A stretch of DNA of 64,000 nt from Chaenocephalus aceratus (GCA_023974075.1 JAMFTG010000145.1:226001-290000); one strand, 5' to 3'; shown: positions 50,334 to 60,548, numbered from the stretch's first letter. The notes: generated by a model from the letters alone, not told the origin. Translations and numbers: made by a program.

Positions 50334-50337
50334 CTTG
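44505..50337. repeat. 40-bp minisatellite, about 145 units
   Basis: Consensus unit of 40 bp whose first half on the plus strand is TCAGTCAGTGGAACAACAAC; the second half is ATGTTTC(C/A)GTACCTCATCAT. Variation is mainly C/A before GTACC, an extra AAC triplet, and C/A/G swaps in CCTCATCAT. Because 40 is not a multiple of three and the unit lacks stops in all plus frames, long open frames arise in every frame; these are not genes. Larger blocks are duplicated inside the array (see findings). Single-base indels are concentrated in 46.7-48.6 kb. Confidence 0.97.
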
Positions 50338-50425
50338 CAGTAAAGTAAAGTCCGACGGTCACCCAGCAGCACCAGCAGCTGAGTCAGCGGCAGGACGACG
50401 GCTCGGATGATAAAAGGTTCTGGAT
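50334..50425 (-). CDS. SRCR/Ig receptor: transmembrane exon
   Basis: 92-bp minus-strand exon with acceptor TTCCATCAG (AG at 50427-50426) and donor GTACGG. It starts with two bases of a split codon (as expected after a phase-1 exon) and ends in phase 0. The translation is DPEPFIIRAVVLPLTQLLVL then LGDRRTLLYCK; the first part is a membrane segment. The end LGDRRTLLYCK is unusual: the adjacent register reads VTVGLYF, so a pair of compensating single-base indels may alter the last residues of the membrane span. Net frame is kept. Confidence 0.7.
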
Positions 50426-50848
50426 CTGATGGAACACCTGGACAAGCATCAGATCAAGAGTCAGCAAAACACACAGAGACCTGAACCCACTTCAGCATGG
50501 AGGACTCCTCTCTACAGTTATATTACATACACTACATCTTCTTAAGGTCTTCATTCAACCCCAACCCTTTCTCCTGTTCATACCAGACAGTAGGACTGAA
50601 GGGAGAAGCTGCTAGCTGTATCTGTTGAACAGTTAGTACTCATGGCAATACTCCAATGTAAACTACAGCTGACTGGAGAATGTCTCTCCTGGATTCATGT
50701 CTGCACGGTTCATTGCACGTTGTACGTTGCTCTGGAAAGCTACATGTGATGTAAGGGTGTGACTGCTTCAGGGCTCACAGTAAAACACTCACCAGCGTTC
50801 TCCTGGGGAGCATCACGCTCTGTCCTACAGTAAACTCTAACAGCTCAC
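50426..50848 (-). other. receptor intron between Ig and transmembrane exons
   Basis: Short (423-bp) GT-AG intron. It contains a possible cryptic 32-bp exon (minus strand, between TTTACTGTAG and GTGAGTG, 50792-50823) that is not needed for the gene model. No repeats of note. Confidence 0.65.
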
Positions 50849-51161
50849 CTGTGACGGTGACGGAGAGCAGACGGCTTCTCAGAGGAGGAGTCCTGAGCAG
50901 AGACATGATAAACACAGCTGTAGTTTCCCTGGTGGGCGGGCTCTGCAGCCGGGAACAGGAAGTGTGGCAGAGTGATTGACAGCTGGCTGGGTGTAGTTGT
51001 GAGTGGAGGAGCTGAGCAGGAAGGACCCCCTGGGTACTGAGGCTGGATGGAGCAACTGATAGTGAAGGTGGAGCCTCTGAACGCCTGGAACCCCTGCTGC
51101 TGGGGCCCGGAGACCCCGTACATGGAGGAGGACACAGAGATGTTGGGCTGAAACAGCTTAT
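50849..51161 (-). pseudogene. SRCR/Ig receptor: Ig-like domain exon, frame-disrupted
   Basis: Minus-strand exon after a CT-rich acceptor (CTCTCTAG). It encodes an Ig-like fold: DKLFQPNISVSSS, FRGSTFTISCSIQPQYPGG (first cysteine of the Ig pair) and AHQGNYSCVYHVSAQDSSSE (Y-x-C with the second cysteine). The length is 313 bp, one base over a multiple of three, although both neighbours require phase 1 to phase 1. Three probable single-base indels are visible: a lost G after CCAGGGG, an extra A before CACTTCCTGTT and an extra A in GAGAAGCC. As read, the end is shifted (SALRHRHR) and the transmembrane exon would be out of frame. Either the allele is a pseudogene or the assembly has base errors. Confidence 0.75.
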
Positions 51162-51196
51162 CTAGAGAGAGAGAGAGAGAGACAGAGAGAGAGAGA
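51140..51196. repeat. GA microsatellite at Ig-exon acceptor
   Basis: Run of GA (CT on the receptor strand) from about 51164 to 51195. It forms the polypyrimidine tract of the Ig exon's 3' splice site. Confidence 0.85.
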
Positions 51197-52430
51197 ATAG
51201 AAAATTGCTCAGAATATAATTATTTAGGTCTGAAAATAAGTTCCACTGGAAGCTTTAATCAAGCTGTGAAGGAACTGAGAGAGAAAGCATGCAGGGCGTT
51301 TTATGCAATAAAAAGACAAATCCACATTCAAATTCCAATTTGAATTTGGCTTAAATGACTTGAATCAGTAATACAACCCATCCTACTCTATGGAAGCGAA
51401 GTGTGGGGCCCACAAACAAACCAAACATTGGACACATGGGATAACCATCCAATAGAAAATGCTCACAATGAGTTTTGCAAACGCATCCTCCAGGTTCACA
51501 GGAGAACAACTAACAACGCCTGCAGAGCGGAATTAGGCACATTTCCATCCATCCATCCATCCATCCATCTTCTCCCGCTTATCCGTGGTCGGGTCTCGGG
51601 GTAGCAGTTCCAGCAGAGAGCCCCAAACTTTCTTTTCCCTGGCGACATCAACCAGCTCTGACTGGGGGGTCCCAAGGCGCTCCCAGGCCAGCGAAGAGAT
51701 ATAATCCCTCCACCTGGTCCTAGGTCTACCCCTTGGTCTCTTCCCAGCTGGACGTGCCTGGAACACCTCCCTAGGGAGGCGCCCAGGTGGCATCCTAACT
51801 AGGTGCCCGAACCACCTCAACTGGCTCCTTTCGACGCGAAGGAGGAGGGGCTCAACTCCGAGTCCCTCCCTGATGACCAAACTTCTCACCTTATCCCTAA
51901 GGAGACGCCAGCCACCCTGCGGAAAAACCCATCTCGGCCGCTTGTATCCGCGATCTCGTTCTTTCGGTCATGACCCATCCTTCATGACCATAGGTGAGGG
52001 TAGGAACGAAAATGGCCCGGTAGACAGAGAGCTTTGCCTTCTGGCTCAGCTCCCTTTTCGTCACAACGGTGCGGTAAAGCGACTGCAGTACCGCTCCCGC
52101 TGCTCCGATTCTCCGGCCCATCTCACGCTCCATTGTTCCCTCACTCGAGAACAAGACCCCGAGATACTTGAACTCCTTCACTTGGGGTAAGGACACATTT
52201 CCATTATTAATACAAATCCAGAAACGATCAATTAAATATTGGCTACATTTAAAAGAAAGTGAGCCCCACTCCTACCACCACAAAGCCCTGCAGCACCAAG
52301 AGATGAACAAGAGTTCCCTCTCTCAGATGGTCCTGACACTCTGTTCACAAACCGGTTCAAACTGTGATCAGGACCAGGCTGAGCCCACATCTATTAGAGT
52401 CAACCAGACTATAACAAAACACACACAAAA
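51197..52430 (+). mobile_element. I-like LINE copy 1, 3' part only, split by Rex3
   Basis: Two pieces, 51197-51548 and 52194-52430, encode consecutive parts of the LINE C-terminal region: AFYAIKRQIHIQI, LLYGSEVWGPQTNQTLDTWD and CRAELG, then FPLLIQIQKRSIKYWLHLKE and HSYHHKALQ. The same order is found in the copy at 60.18-60.55 kb (ILYGSEVWGP, CRAELS, LIRIQKRAVKFYNHLK). The interruption is a Rex3-like insertion. This copy is 5'-truncated and runs into a GA-rich tract at its 3' side. Confidence 0.75.
51549..52193 (-). mobile_element. Rex3-like LINE (RTE clade), 5'-truncated
   Basis: Minus-strand copy ending (plus-strand left) in an ATCC/GATG run (about 51541-51570), the short GATG-type tail described for Rex3. 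Encoded text includes FKYLGVLFSSEGTMEREMGR, YRTVVTKRELSQKAKLSVYR and GYEGW-type TYGHEGWVMTE, then LLLRVERSQLRWFGHLVRMP and RPRGRPRTRWRDYISSLAWE, which I recognise as the Rex3 reverse-transcriptase C-terminus. An 11-bp direct repeat CACATTTCCAT flanks it (51538-51548 and 52194-52204). A deletion separates the two coding blocks near 51.88 kb. Confidence 0.82.
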
Positions 52431-52464
52431 CTGAGAGACAGAGAGAGAGAGAGAGAGACAGAGG

Positions 52465-52514
<50 letters not shown>

Positions 52515-52787
52515 AGAGAGAGAGAGACAGAAGAGAGAGAGAGAGAGAGAGACAGAGCGAGAGAGAGACAGAGAGAGAGAGAGAGAGAAAGAAGAGAGAC
52601 AGAGAGAGAGAGAGAGAAGAAGAGACAGAGAGAGAGAGAGAACAGAGAGAGAGAGAACAAGAGAGAAGAGAGAGAGACAAGAGATATAGAGAATAGACAG
52701 AGAGAGATAGACAGAGAGAGAGAACAGATAGACAGAGAGACAGAGAGAAGATAGACAGAGAGAGATAGATATACAGAGAGCGACATA

Positions 52788-52836
<49 letters not shown>
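52431..52836. repeat. long imperfect GA microsatellite
   Basis: About 400 bp of GAGA with interspersed CAGA, GATA and GAAGA. It lies at the junction between the two I-like LINE copies. Minus-strand Leu/Ser-rich open frames are by-products. Confidence 0.95.
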
Positions 52837-52837
<1 letters not shown>

Positions 52838-53178
52838 TTTTGATGAGAACAGCAGCATCATCATGAGCTCCTGAAGATTTCAACTTTTCTGTTTTTAAAA
52901 TGAGATAAACTTAAACTTTTCTGACAAAACTATAAGAAGAAACACCTGTGGAACGGATTTACCTACCTGGAAACAAAAAAAGAAAGATATACGGCAAGAA
53001 ACGGCAGGAAACTTGGGTAAAATACAGTTCAACTGAAGAACCCAGCAGAGAATGTAACCAACTGCTAACCAACTGCCAAACTGACGGTTAGTTAACTGTC
53101 CTGCTAGCTAACTAACACTAAGCTAAGAAGAGGAATTCAGGAGTAACAACAGCAGCAGCTCAGCAGCAGCAGAGCCCC

Positions 53179-55205
53179 ATGGCTTCAACCACAGCCTGTA
53201 CAGAGGCTGTTCCTCTTGTATACCCACAAGAGGTCAAACATGACAGTGCCAGGAAGGCATACAAACTAAAACTGTTGAAGGATAGACCAGAGACGCTCTT
53301 TGCTGACCTGTAACAAGAGTGGAGAAGTCAGCAATCTGATATTCCTCACAGACCAGCCATTAGCATGGCACGCCGCCATAAGTGCCCACTACCCTTCTGT
53401 GAAGAAAGAGGGGATCTGCAATGGCTGGAAACTCAAAATTAAAGAGGTAGAAGACCCAGACACTGTCCATGACAACAGTCAACATATATAAGAACCGGAC
53501 TGTCATGGTGCAGGGGAACTTCACACAATGTGGGCTGGACTTTCTCCTTATAAAGGACGGGCCCAACAGGAGAAATCTGCCCCCACTGAGAACAACCACA
53601 CCCTGCCAGAGACGGACACCACCCCCACTTCTGGCTGCCCCACTGCTGACCCTGAGAGGGAGAACCCCGCCGCCCAGAACAGGCCCAGGACCCCCAGCTG
53701 AACCACAACCATCACTGACCTGAAGGTGAAGTTCACAGAGTTGGAGAGAGAGCTGGTACAGTTGCGAGAGCTGATCAGCTGACAGCCAACCCAGGACACC
53801 ACGGTCCATGGGGACTCGTCTGCCATCAGCACAGAGCTCACCAAGCTGAGGCAGGACAGAGACAGCCACAGGAGAGAGCTGTCCACCGTGAGGACTGAGG
53901 TGCGAGAGCTGCAGCAGGACAGAGAGAGTCACATGGCACGGCTGGCCGCTCTGACAGAGGAGGTGAGGGAGCTGAGAGAGGAGGTGAGGGAGCTGAGAGA
54001 GGAGGTGAGGGAGCTGAGAGAGGAGGGACAGAGCTACAGGAGAGAACTGACTGCTCTATCTGAGGAGCTTCAGGAGACAGAGAGAGTTGCACAGGCCCTG
54101 AAAGATCAGCTGGACTCACACCCAGACCACAACCAGAACCCTGTGACCCCCATTGAGAGCAGCCAGAACCCTCCAACTCAGCAGCCACCCTCTACCCCCA
54201 GCTCCATCTCTAGCCCACAGGCTAACCCAACTCCCAGATCTCCCCCATCACACAGATGAACACCACCCCTAGCCCACAGACTAACACCACCCCTCATCCT
54301 TCCAGACCAGCACAGCAGAGAGGGAAGCCAGACATTGTCATCCTCATCGACTCCAATGGCAAATTCATTGATGAAAAGAAACTTTTCCCCACCCACACAG
54401 TGGCTAAAATCTGGTGTCCAAACACCCAACATGCCATGGACCTGCTGTCAGAGGAGCAGCTGGGATCCCCAAGCCACATCATCATCCACACTGGCTCCAA
54501 CGACCTGAGGAGCCAGCAGGAGAGAGTGTCAGAGTCACTCAGAGGAGTGATAGAGAAAGCCTCCACCACCTTCCCCAATAGCAGAGTGGTCATGTCAACC
54601 CTGCTACCAAGGAAAGACCTCCACCCCGACACCATCCACAGGATCAACAGCAACATGTCCAGAGACTGTATCCTGAGGCCCAACGTCCACCTGGACCACC
54701 ACCCCACCCTGGATATCAACTGTCTATACGACCAAGTCCACCTGTATAAAAATACAGTCCCCATCTTCGCCCGGACACTGAAAGACGTCGCTCTCAATAG
54801 AGACCAATCCACACCCCGCAGAAGGAGCAGCCCGGCCCAAAACCCCCTTAGACCCAGAAAGGCACCCCACTGGACCACCACCCAGACAACACCCATGGAG
54901 ACAAGATCATCCTCATCTTCTTCTACATCATGACCCACTAAGATCCCACCAGGGCAACTATGATTACCCTCAAACAAGGCCAGAACCACTCCTGTCCCCA
55001 GGGCTCCTACCCCAACCACAGCGACGGAAGCTACACCCCTGACCCACTGAGTTATGCTCAGGCAGTGAAGAGAACAGCAGGCCCAACCCTCATCACCACC
55101 CCCCATGTCCCTGAACCCCCCCACCCCCCACACGACGAGCTGGGAGACATCCAGCAGATGCTCAGCCTGCTCTGCTCCCACCTGATAGGTCAGGTACCAC
55201 AGTAG
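53179..55205 (+). pseudogene. I-like LINE ORF1: coiled coil and SGNH/esterase-like domain (broken)
   Basis: Starts ATG 53179 (MASTTACTEAVPLVYPQEVK) but shifts frame within 150 bp and again several times. Recognisable parts in order: an N-terminal region with NIYKNRTVMVQGNFTQC, a Pro-rich linker, a coiled coil with repeated VRELREE heptads (about 53890-54080), and from 54333 a domain with IVILIDSNGKFIDEKKLF (block I serine), IIIHTGSNDLR (block III asparagine) and DQVHLYKN (block V D-x-x-H), the signature of SGNH hydrolases found in ORF1 of several LINE groups. A last open stretch (54960-55205) may be its C-terminus. It would bind LINE RNA; the esterase role is uncertain. Confidence 0.7.
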
Positions 55206-55399
55206 ACAATTAGTAGTCATTGTTTGTTTTCTTGCTTGTATACAGTAGAAAAAAAAAGAAAAAGAAAAAAAGACTGTTCTGTAAAATTGTTAAATCTATC
55301 GTATATTGAAATCCCATATATCTAATGTGTTCTTAAATCAACCTATTTATTGACAACCAGCGATTTGGGAGTTTATCTCATTTTAATGTTGAATGCTCT

Positions 55400-56815
55400 G
55401 AATCTTTCTCTGTTTTAATGCAATCCAGATCATTTATTATTTCATGTTGGAATGTCCAGGGTCTGAGGTCCTCTGCTTCTGGCCTTAAGAGCAGGACCCC
55501 AGACTTCACCAAAGAGTTAGGAGATGCAGAGGTGATGGTTTTACAGGAGACCTGGAGTAGAGGAGACATGTCCACTGGTTGTCCCTTAGGCTATAGAGAG
55601 ATAGTGTTCCCATCCACCAAACTCAAAGGAGTGACCCAGGGCAGGGATTCAGGAGGATGCTCATTTGGTCCAAGGAGAAACGTGTACACTCAATAGAACT
55701 CATCAAAAAAGGCACATTTTCAATTTGGCTCAAAATAAAAAGAGAGGTGGTCGCCATGGATAAAGATATTTTCATGTGTACAGCATATATCCCCCCCATC
55801 AGAATCACCTTATTATAGTGACAACAGTTTCTCCATCCTTGAAGATGAGATCAATCAGTACCAGGCCCAGGGAAGTGTACTGATCTGTGGGGACCTTAAT
55901 GCCAGGACAGGTATAGAACCAGATTATATTAGCCCACAGGGAGACAAACATATACCTGGCCCAATCAGCATTCCCCTCCCTTCACATAGGGAAGTGGGAC
56001 ATTAACAGCATCTTTGACAATGTGGCGGATTTATCCAATCTGAAAAAAACCACAATATCATAAATCAAAAAAGTCAACCAATGAAAAGTGGTTTGATACA
56101 GACTGCAGACATCTGAGAAAAACCCTCAGAAGTTTATCAAATCAAAAACACAGACAACCTGACAATCCTGAGCTCCGCCTCCAATATTGGGAAACACTGA
56201 AAGTATACAGAAGAACACTCAGAACTAAAAGGGAGCAACATGTGCAGCACCAACTTGAAATCATTGAAGAGTCCATTGATTCAAATCATTTATGGAAGAA
56301 ATGGCACTCTTTCAGCAAAGCACACAAGGACATTTGGAAAACACACTTTGAAAACCTGTATAGTACCGTTACACTGAATTCGGCCCAAAATGATCTCCTC
56401 AACAAACTACAAATTCTAGAATCAGTCGTTAAAGACAACCAGAACCCTTTAGACTATGACATTACTGAGGAAGAGCTCCTGGCTAGACTCCAGGCCATCC
56501 AACCAAGGAAGGCCAGCGGTCCTGATGGCATCTTAAATGAAATGCTGACATTTAGCAGCCATCAGTTCAACACTGCCAAGTTGAAACTATTCAACCTCGT
56601 TCTGGGCATTGGTCATTTCCCTGACATCTGGAGCAAAGGAATCATCACACCAATATTTAACAATGGAAATAAATTTGACCCAAACAATTACCGAGGCATA
56701 TGTGTCAGCAGCAACCTGGGGAAGTTATTCTGCAGCATCCTTAACAGCCGACTGCAAGACTTCCTCAGTGAACATAATGTTCTGAGCAAGAGTCAGATTG
56801 GATTTACACCACAAC
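55400..56815 (+). pseudogene. I-like LINE ORF2: endonuclease and start of reverse transcriptase (broken)
   Basis: Endonuclease text begins FIISCWNVQGLRSSASGLKS, then VLQETWSRGD (catalytic E), TAYIPP and LICGDLNARTG (D/N block); the frame is interrupted near 55696, 55805 and 56000. Downstream is the linker REQHVQHQLEIIEE and then reverse-transcriptase sequence PRKASGPDGILNEML, NNYRGICVSSNLGKLFC and LSKSQIGFTPQHRTTDHI, which runs straight into the 35-bp minisatellite at 56815. Confidence 0.75.
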
Positions 56816-59392
56816 ATCGGACCACAGACCATATATATACCCTCCACACCATCGGACCACAGACCATATATATACCCTCCACACCATCGGACCACAGACC
56901 ATATATATACCCTCCACACCATCGGACCACAGATATACCCTCCACACCATCGGACCACAGACCATATATATACCCTCCACACCATCGGACCACAGACCAT
57001 ATATATACCCTCCACACCATCGGACCACAGATATACCCTCCACACCATCGGACCACAGACCATATATATACCCTCCACAACATCGGACCACAGACCATAT
57101 ATATACCCTCCACACCATCGGACCACAGACCATATATATACCCTCCACAACATCGGACCACAGACCATATATATACCCTCCACACCATCGGACCACAGAC
57201 CATATATATACCCTCCACAACATCGGACCACAGACCATATATATACCCTCCACACCATCGGACCACAGACCATATATATACCCTCCACAACATCGGACCA
57301 CAGACTATATATATACCCTCCACACCATCGGACCACAGACCATATATACCCTCCACACCATCGGACCACAGACCATATATATACCCTCCACAACATCGGA
57401 CCACAGACCATATATATACCCTCCACACCATCGGACCACAGACCATATATATACCCTCCACACCATCGGACCACAGACCATATATATACCCTCCACACCA
57501 TCGGACCACAGACCATATATATACCCTCCACAACATCGGACCACAGACCATATATATACCCTCCACACCATCGGACCACAGACCATATATATACCCTCCA
57601 CACCATCGGACCACAGACCATATATATACCCTCCACACCATCGGACCACAGACCATATATATACCCTCCACACCATCGGACCACAGACCATATATATACC
57701 CTCCACAACATCGGACCACAGACTATATATATACCCTCCACACCATCGGACCACAGACCATATATATACCCTCCACACCATCGGACCACAGACCATATAT
57801 ATACCCTCCACACCATCGGACCACAGACCATATATATAACCCTCCACACCATCGGACCACAGACCATATATATACCCTCCACACCATCGGACCAACAGAC
57901 CATATATATACCCTCCACAACATCGGACCACAGACCATATATATACCCTCCACCATCGACACATACCATATATACCCACACACGGACCACGACTATATAT
58001 ACCCTCCACACCATCGGACCACAGACCATATATATACCCTCCACACCATCGGACCACAGACCATATATATACCCTCCACACCATCGGACCACAGACCATA
58101 TATATACCCTCCACACCATCGGACCACAGACCATATATATACCCTCCACACCATCGGACCACAGACCATATATATACCCTCCCCATCGGCCACAGACCAT
58201 ATTACCCTCCACCATCGGACCACAGACCATATTATACCCTCCACAACTCGGACCACAGACCATATATATACCCTCACACCATCGGACCACAGACCATATA
58301 TATACCCTCCACAACATCGGACCACAGACCATATATATACCCTCCACACCATCGGACCCACAGACCATATATATAACCCTCCACAACATCGGACCACAGA
58401 CTATATATATACCCTCCACACCATCGGACCACAGACCATATATATACCCTCCACACCATCGGACCACAGACCATATATATACCCTCCACACATCGACCAC
58501 AGACCATATATATACCCTCCACACCATCGGACCACATACCATATATATACCCTCCACACCATCGGACCACAGACCATATATATACCCTCCACACCATCGG
58601 ACCACAGACCATATATATACCCTCCACAACATCGGACCACAGACATATATATACCTCCACACCATCGGACCACAGACCATATATATACCCTCCACACCAT
58701 CGGACCACAGACCATATATATACCCTCCACACCATCGGACCACAACCATATATATAACCCTCCACAACCTCGGACCACAGACTAATATATACCTCCACAC
58801 CTCGGACCACAGACCATATATATACCCGCCACACCATCGGACCACAGACCATATATAACCCTCCACACCATCGGACCACAGACCATATATATACCCTCCA
58901 CACCATCGGACCCACAGACCATATATAACCCTCCACACCATCGGACCACAGACCATATATATACCCTCCACAACCATCGGACCACAGACCATATATATAC
59001 CCTCCACACCATCGGACCATAGACCATATATATACCCTCCACACCATCGGACCTACAGACCATATATACCCTCCACACCATCGGACCACAGACCATATAT
59101 ATACCCTCCACACCATTCGGACCACAGACCATATATATACCCTCCACACCATCGGACCACAGACCATATATATACCCTCCACACCATCGGACCACAGACC
59201 ATATATATACCCTCCACACCATCGGACCACAGACCATATATATACCCTCCACACCATCGGACCACAGACCATATATATACCCTCCACACCATCGGACCAC
59301 AGACCATATATACCCTCCACACCATCGGACCACAGACCATATATATACCCTCCACACCATCGGACCACAGACCATATATATACCCTCCACAC
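56815..59392. repeat. 35-bp minisatellite inside LINE reverse transcriptase, about 73 units
   Basis: Tandem units of 35 bp beginning CATCGGACCACAGACCATAT and ending ATATACCCTCCACAC. The array replaces a single position in the LINE coding sequence: the unit itself encodes HRTTDHIYTLHT, which fits the reverse-transcriptase text on both sides. Common variants are CACAA for CACAC, a TA deletion, and many single-base indels in 57.83-58.85 kb. Since 35 is not a multiple of three and the unit has no stops, very long frames occur on both strands; none is a gene. Confidence 0.97.
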
Positions 59393-60548
59393 CCTCATTA
59401 ATAAACATGTTCACCAAAAGAAGAAGATTTTCTCTTGTTTTGTAGATTTCAAAAAAGCATTCGACTCAATTTGGCATAACGGTCTGTTCCTGAAGTTGAT
59501 TGAAAACGGTGTAGGGGGGAAAACATATGATATCATTAAAACAATGTATACCAATAATAAATGTGAGGTGAAAATTGGCAATATGGAAACAGATGTCTTC
59601 CCCCAAAGTAGAGGGGTGAAACAGGGCTGCAGTCTCAGCCCCACCCTGTTTAACATTTATATTGATCAATTTGCAAAATCATTAGAACAATCCGATATCC
59701 CTGGACTCACCCTCTCTGACACACAAATTAAATGCCTCCTGTTTGCAGATGATCTAATATTGCTAGCTCCATCTAAGGAGGCATTACAATAGCAAATGGA
59801 TCATCTGCAAAGCTTCTGTCAGACCTGGGCCCTGACAGTTCATCTGGAACCCTTCTGTCAGACCTGGGCCCTGACAGTTCATCTGGAACCCTTCTGTCAG
59901 ACCTGGGCCCTGACAGTTCATCTGGAACCCTTCTGTCAGACCTGGGCCCTGACAGTTCATCTGGAACCCTTCTGTCAGACCTGGGCCCTGACAGTTCATC
60001 TGGAACCCTTCTGTCAGACCTGGGCCCTGACAGTTCATCTGGAAAAGACCAGGATTATGGTCTTCCAGAAACGACCCAGGGGTCAGGGAAACCCACACCG
60101 GTTCTTACTGGGCTCCACTGGCATAGAACACACACACAGCTACACATATTTGGGACTCAAAATTACTTCGACAGGATATTTCAATCTGGCCATTAATGAT
60201 CTCAGAGACAAAGGAAGAAAGGCTTTCTATGCTATCAAAAAGTCTTCAAATATAGATATACCTCAAAATATTCAATTCAATAATAGAACCAATCATACTG
60301 TATGGTAGTGAAGTGTGGGGTCCTCTTGGAAATCAAGACTTTGATAAATGGGACAAACACCCAATAGAAACCCTACATGCGGAGATATGCAAGAGCATCC
60401 TGAGAGTCCACAGGAACACCCCCAACAATGGATGCCGAGCTGAGCTAAGCCAATCCCCCTTTTAATTAGGATACAAAAAAGAGCAGTCAAATTCTACAAC
60501 CACCTAAAAACCAGCGATCCCAACTCCTACCATTTCAAAGCCCTCCAT
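59393..60548 (+). pseudogene. I-like LINE ORF2: remaining reverse transcriptase and C-terminal region (broken)
   Basis: Resumes after the minisatellite with LINKHV..., then SCFVDFKKAFDSIWHNGLFL (block A aspartate), SRGVKQGCSLSPTLFNIYID and KCLLFADDLILLAPS (FADD active site, about 59740). A TAG at 59790-59792 follows, then an in-frame 39-bp repeat array, then KTRIMVFQKRP, TYLGLKITSTGYFNLAINDL and, after a frameshift near 60300, EVWGPLGNQDFDKWDKHPIE and IRIQKRAVKFYNHLKTSDPN. Non-functional. Confidence 0.8.
59814..60047 (+). repeat. in-frame 39-bp minisatellite, exactly six units
   Basis: Six identical or near-identical units starting TTCTGTCAGACCTGGGCCCT, each encoding FCQTWALTVHLEP (13 residues). 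The last unit runs into EKTRIMVF, which is the native LINE continuation, so one unit is original and five are added. Total length 234 bp. Confidence 0.95.

Noticed and set aside
44505..50337. CRISPR-like array of regular repeats
   Set aside because: Repeats are directly adjacent without unique spacers, in a vertebrate genome; it is a minisatellite.
44447..50348. Many overlapping long open frames with QSVEQQHVSVPHHSV-like repeats
   Set aside because: They arise because a stop-free 40-bp unit cycles through all three plus frames. There is no start context, no domain, and the region is an intron of a minus-strand gene.
50792..50823. Extra 32-bp receptor exon between TTTACTGTAG and GTGAGTG on the minus strand
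   Set aside because: Not needed by the domain layout; its length (not a multiple of three) would disturb the frame unless it compensates the Ig-exon shift, which cannot be judged without transcripts.
52357..52883. Leu/Ser-rich minus-strand frames resembling membrane proteins
   Set aside because: Translation of a GA/CT microsatellite; hydrophobicity is a consequence of CTC/TCT codons.
54294..55220. 308-codon minus-strand frame
   Set aside because: Antisense of the LINE ORF1 SGNH-like domain, which is supported on the plus strand by catalytic motifs.
56242..59417. Very long open frames on both strands (up to about 850 codons) over the 35-bp array
   Set aside because: By-products of a 35-bp unit lacking stops. 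Only the non-repeat ends encode LINE reverse transcriptase; the minus-strand YIYGLWSDGVEG-type repeats have no biological support.
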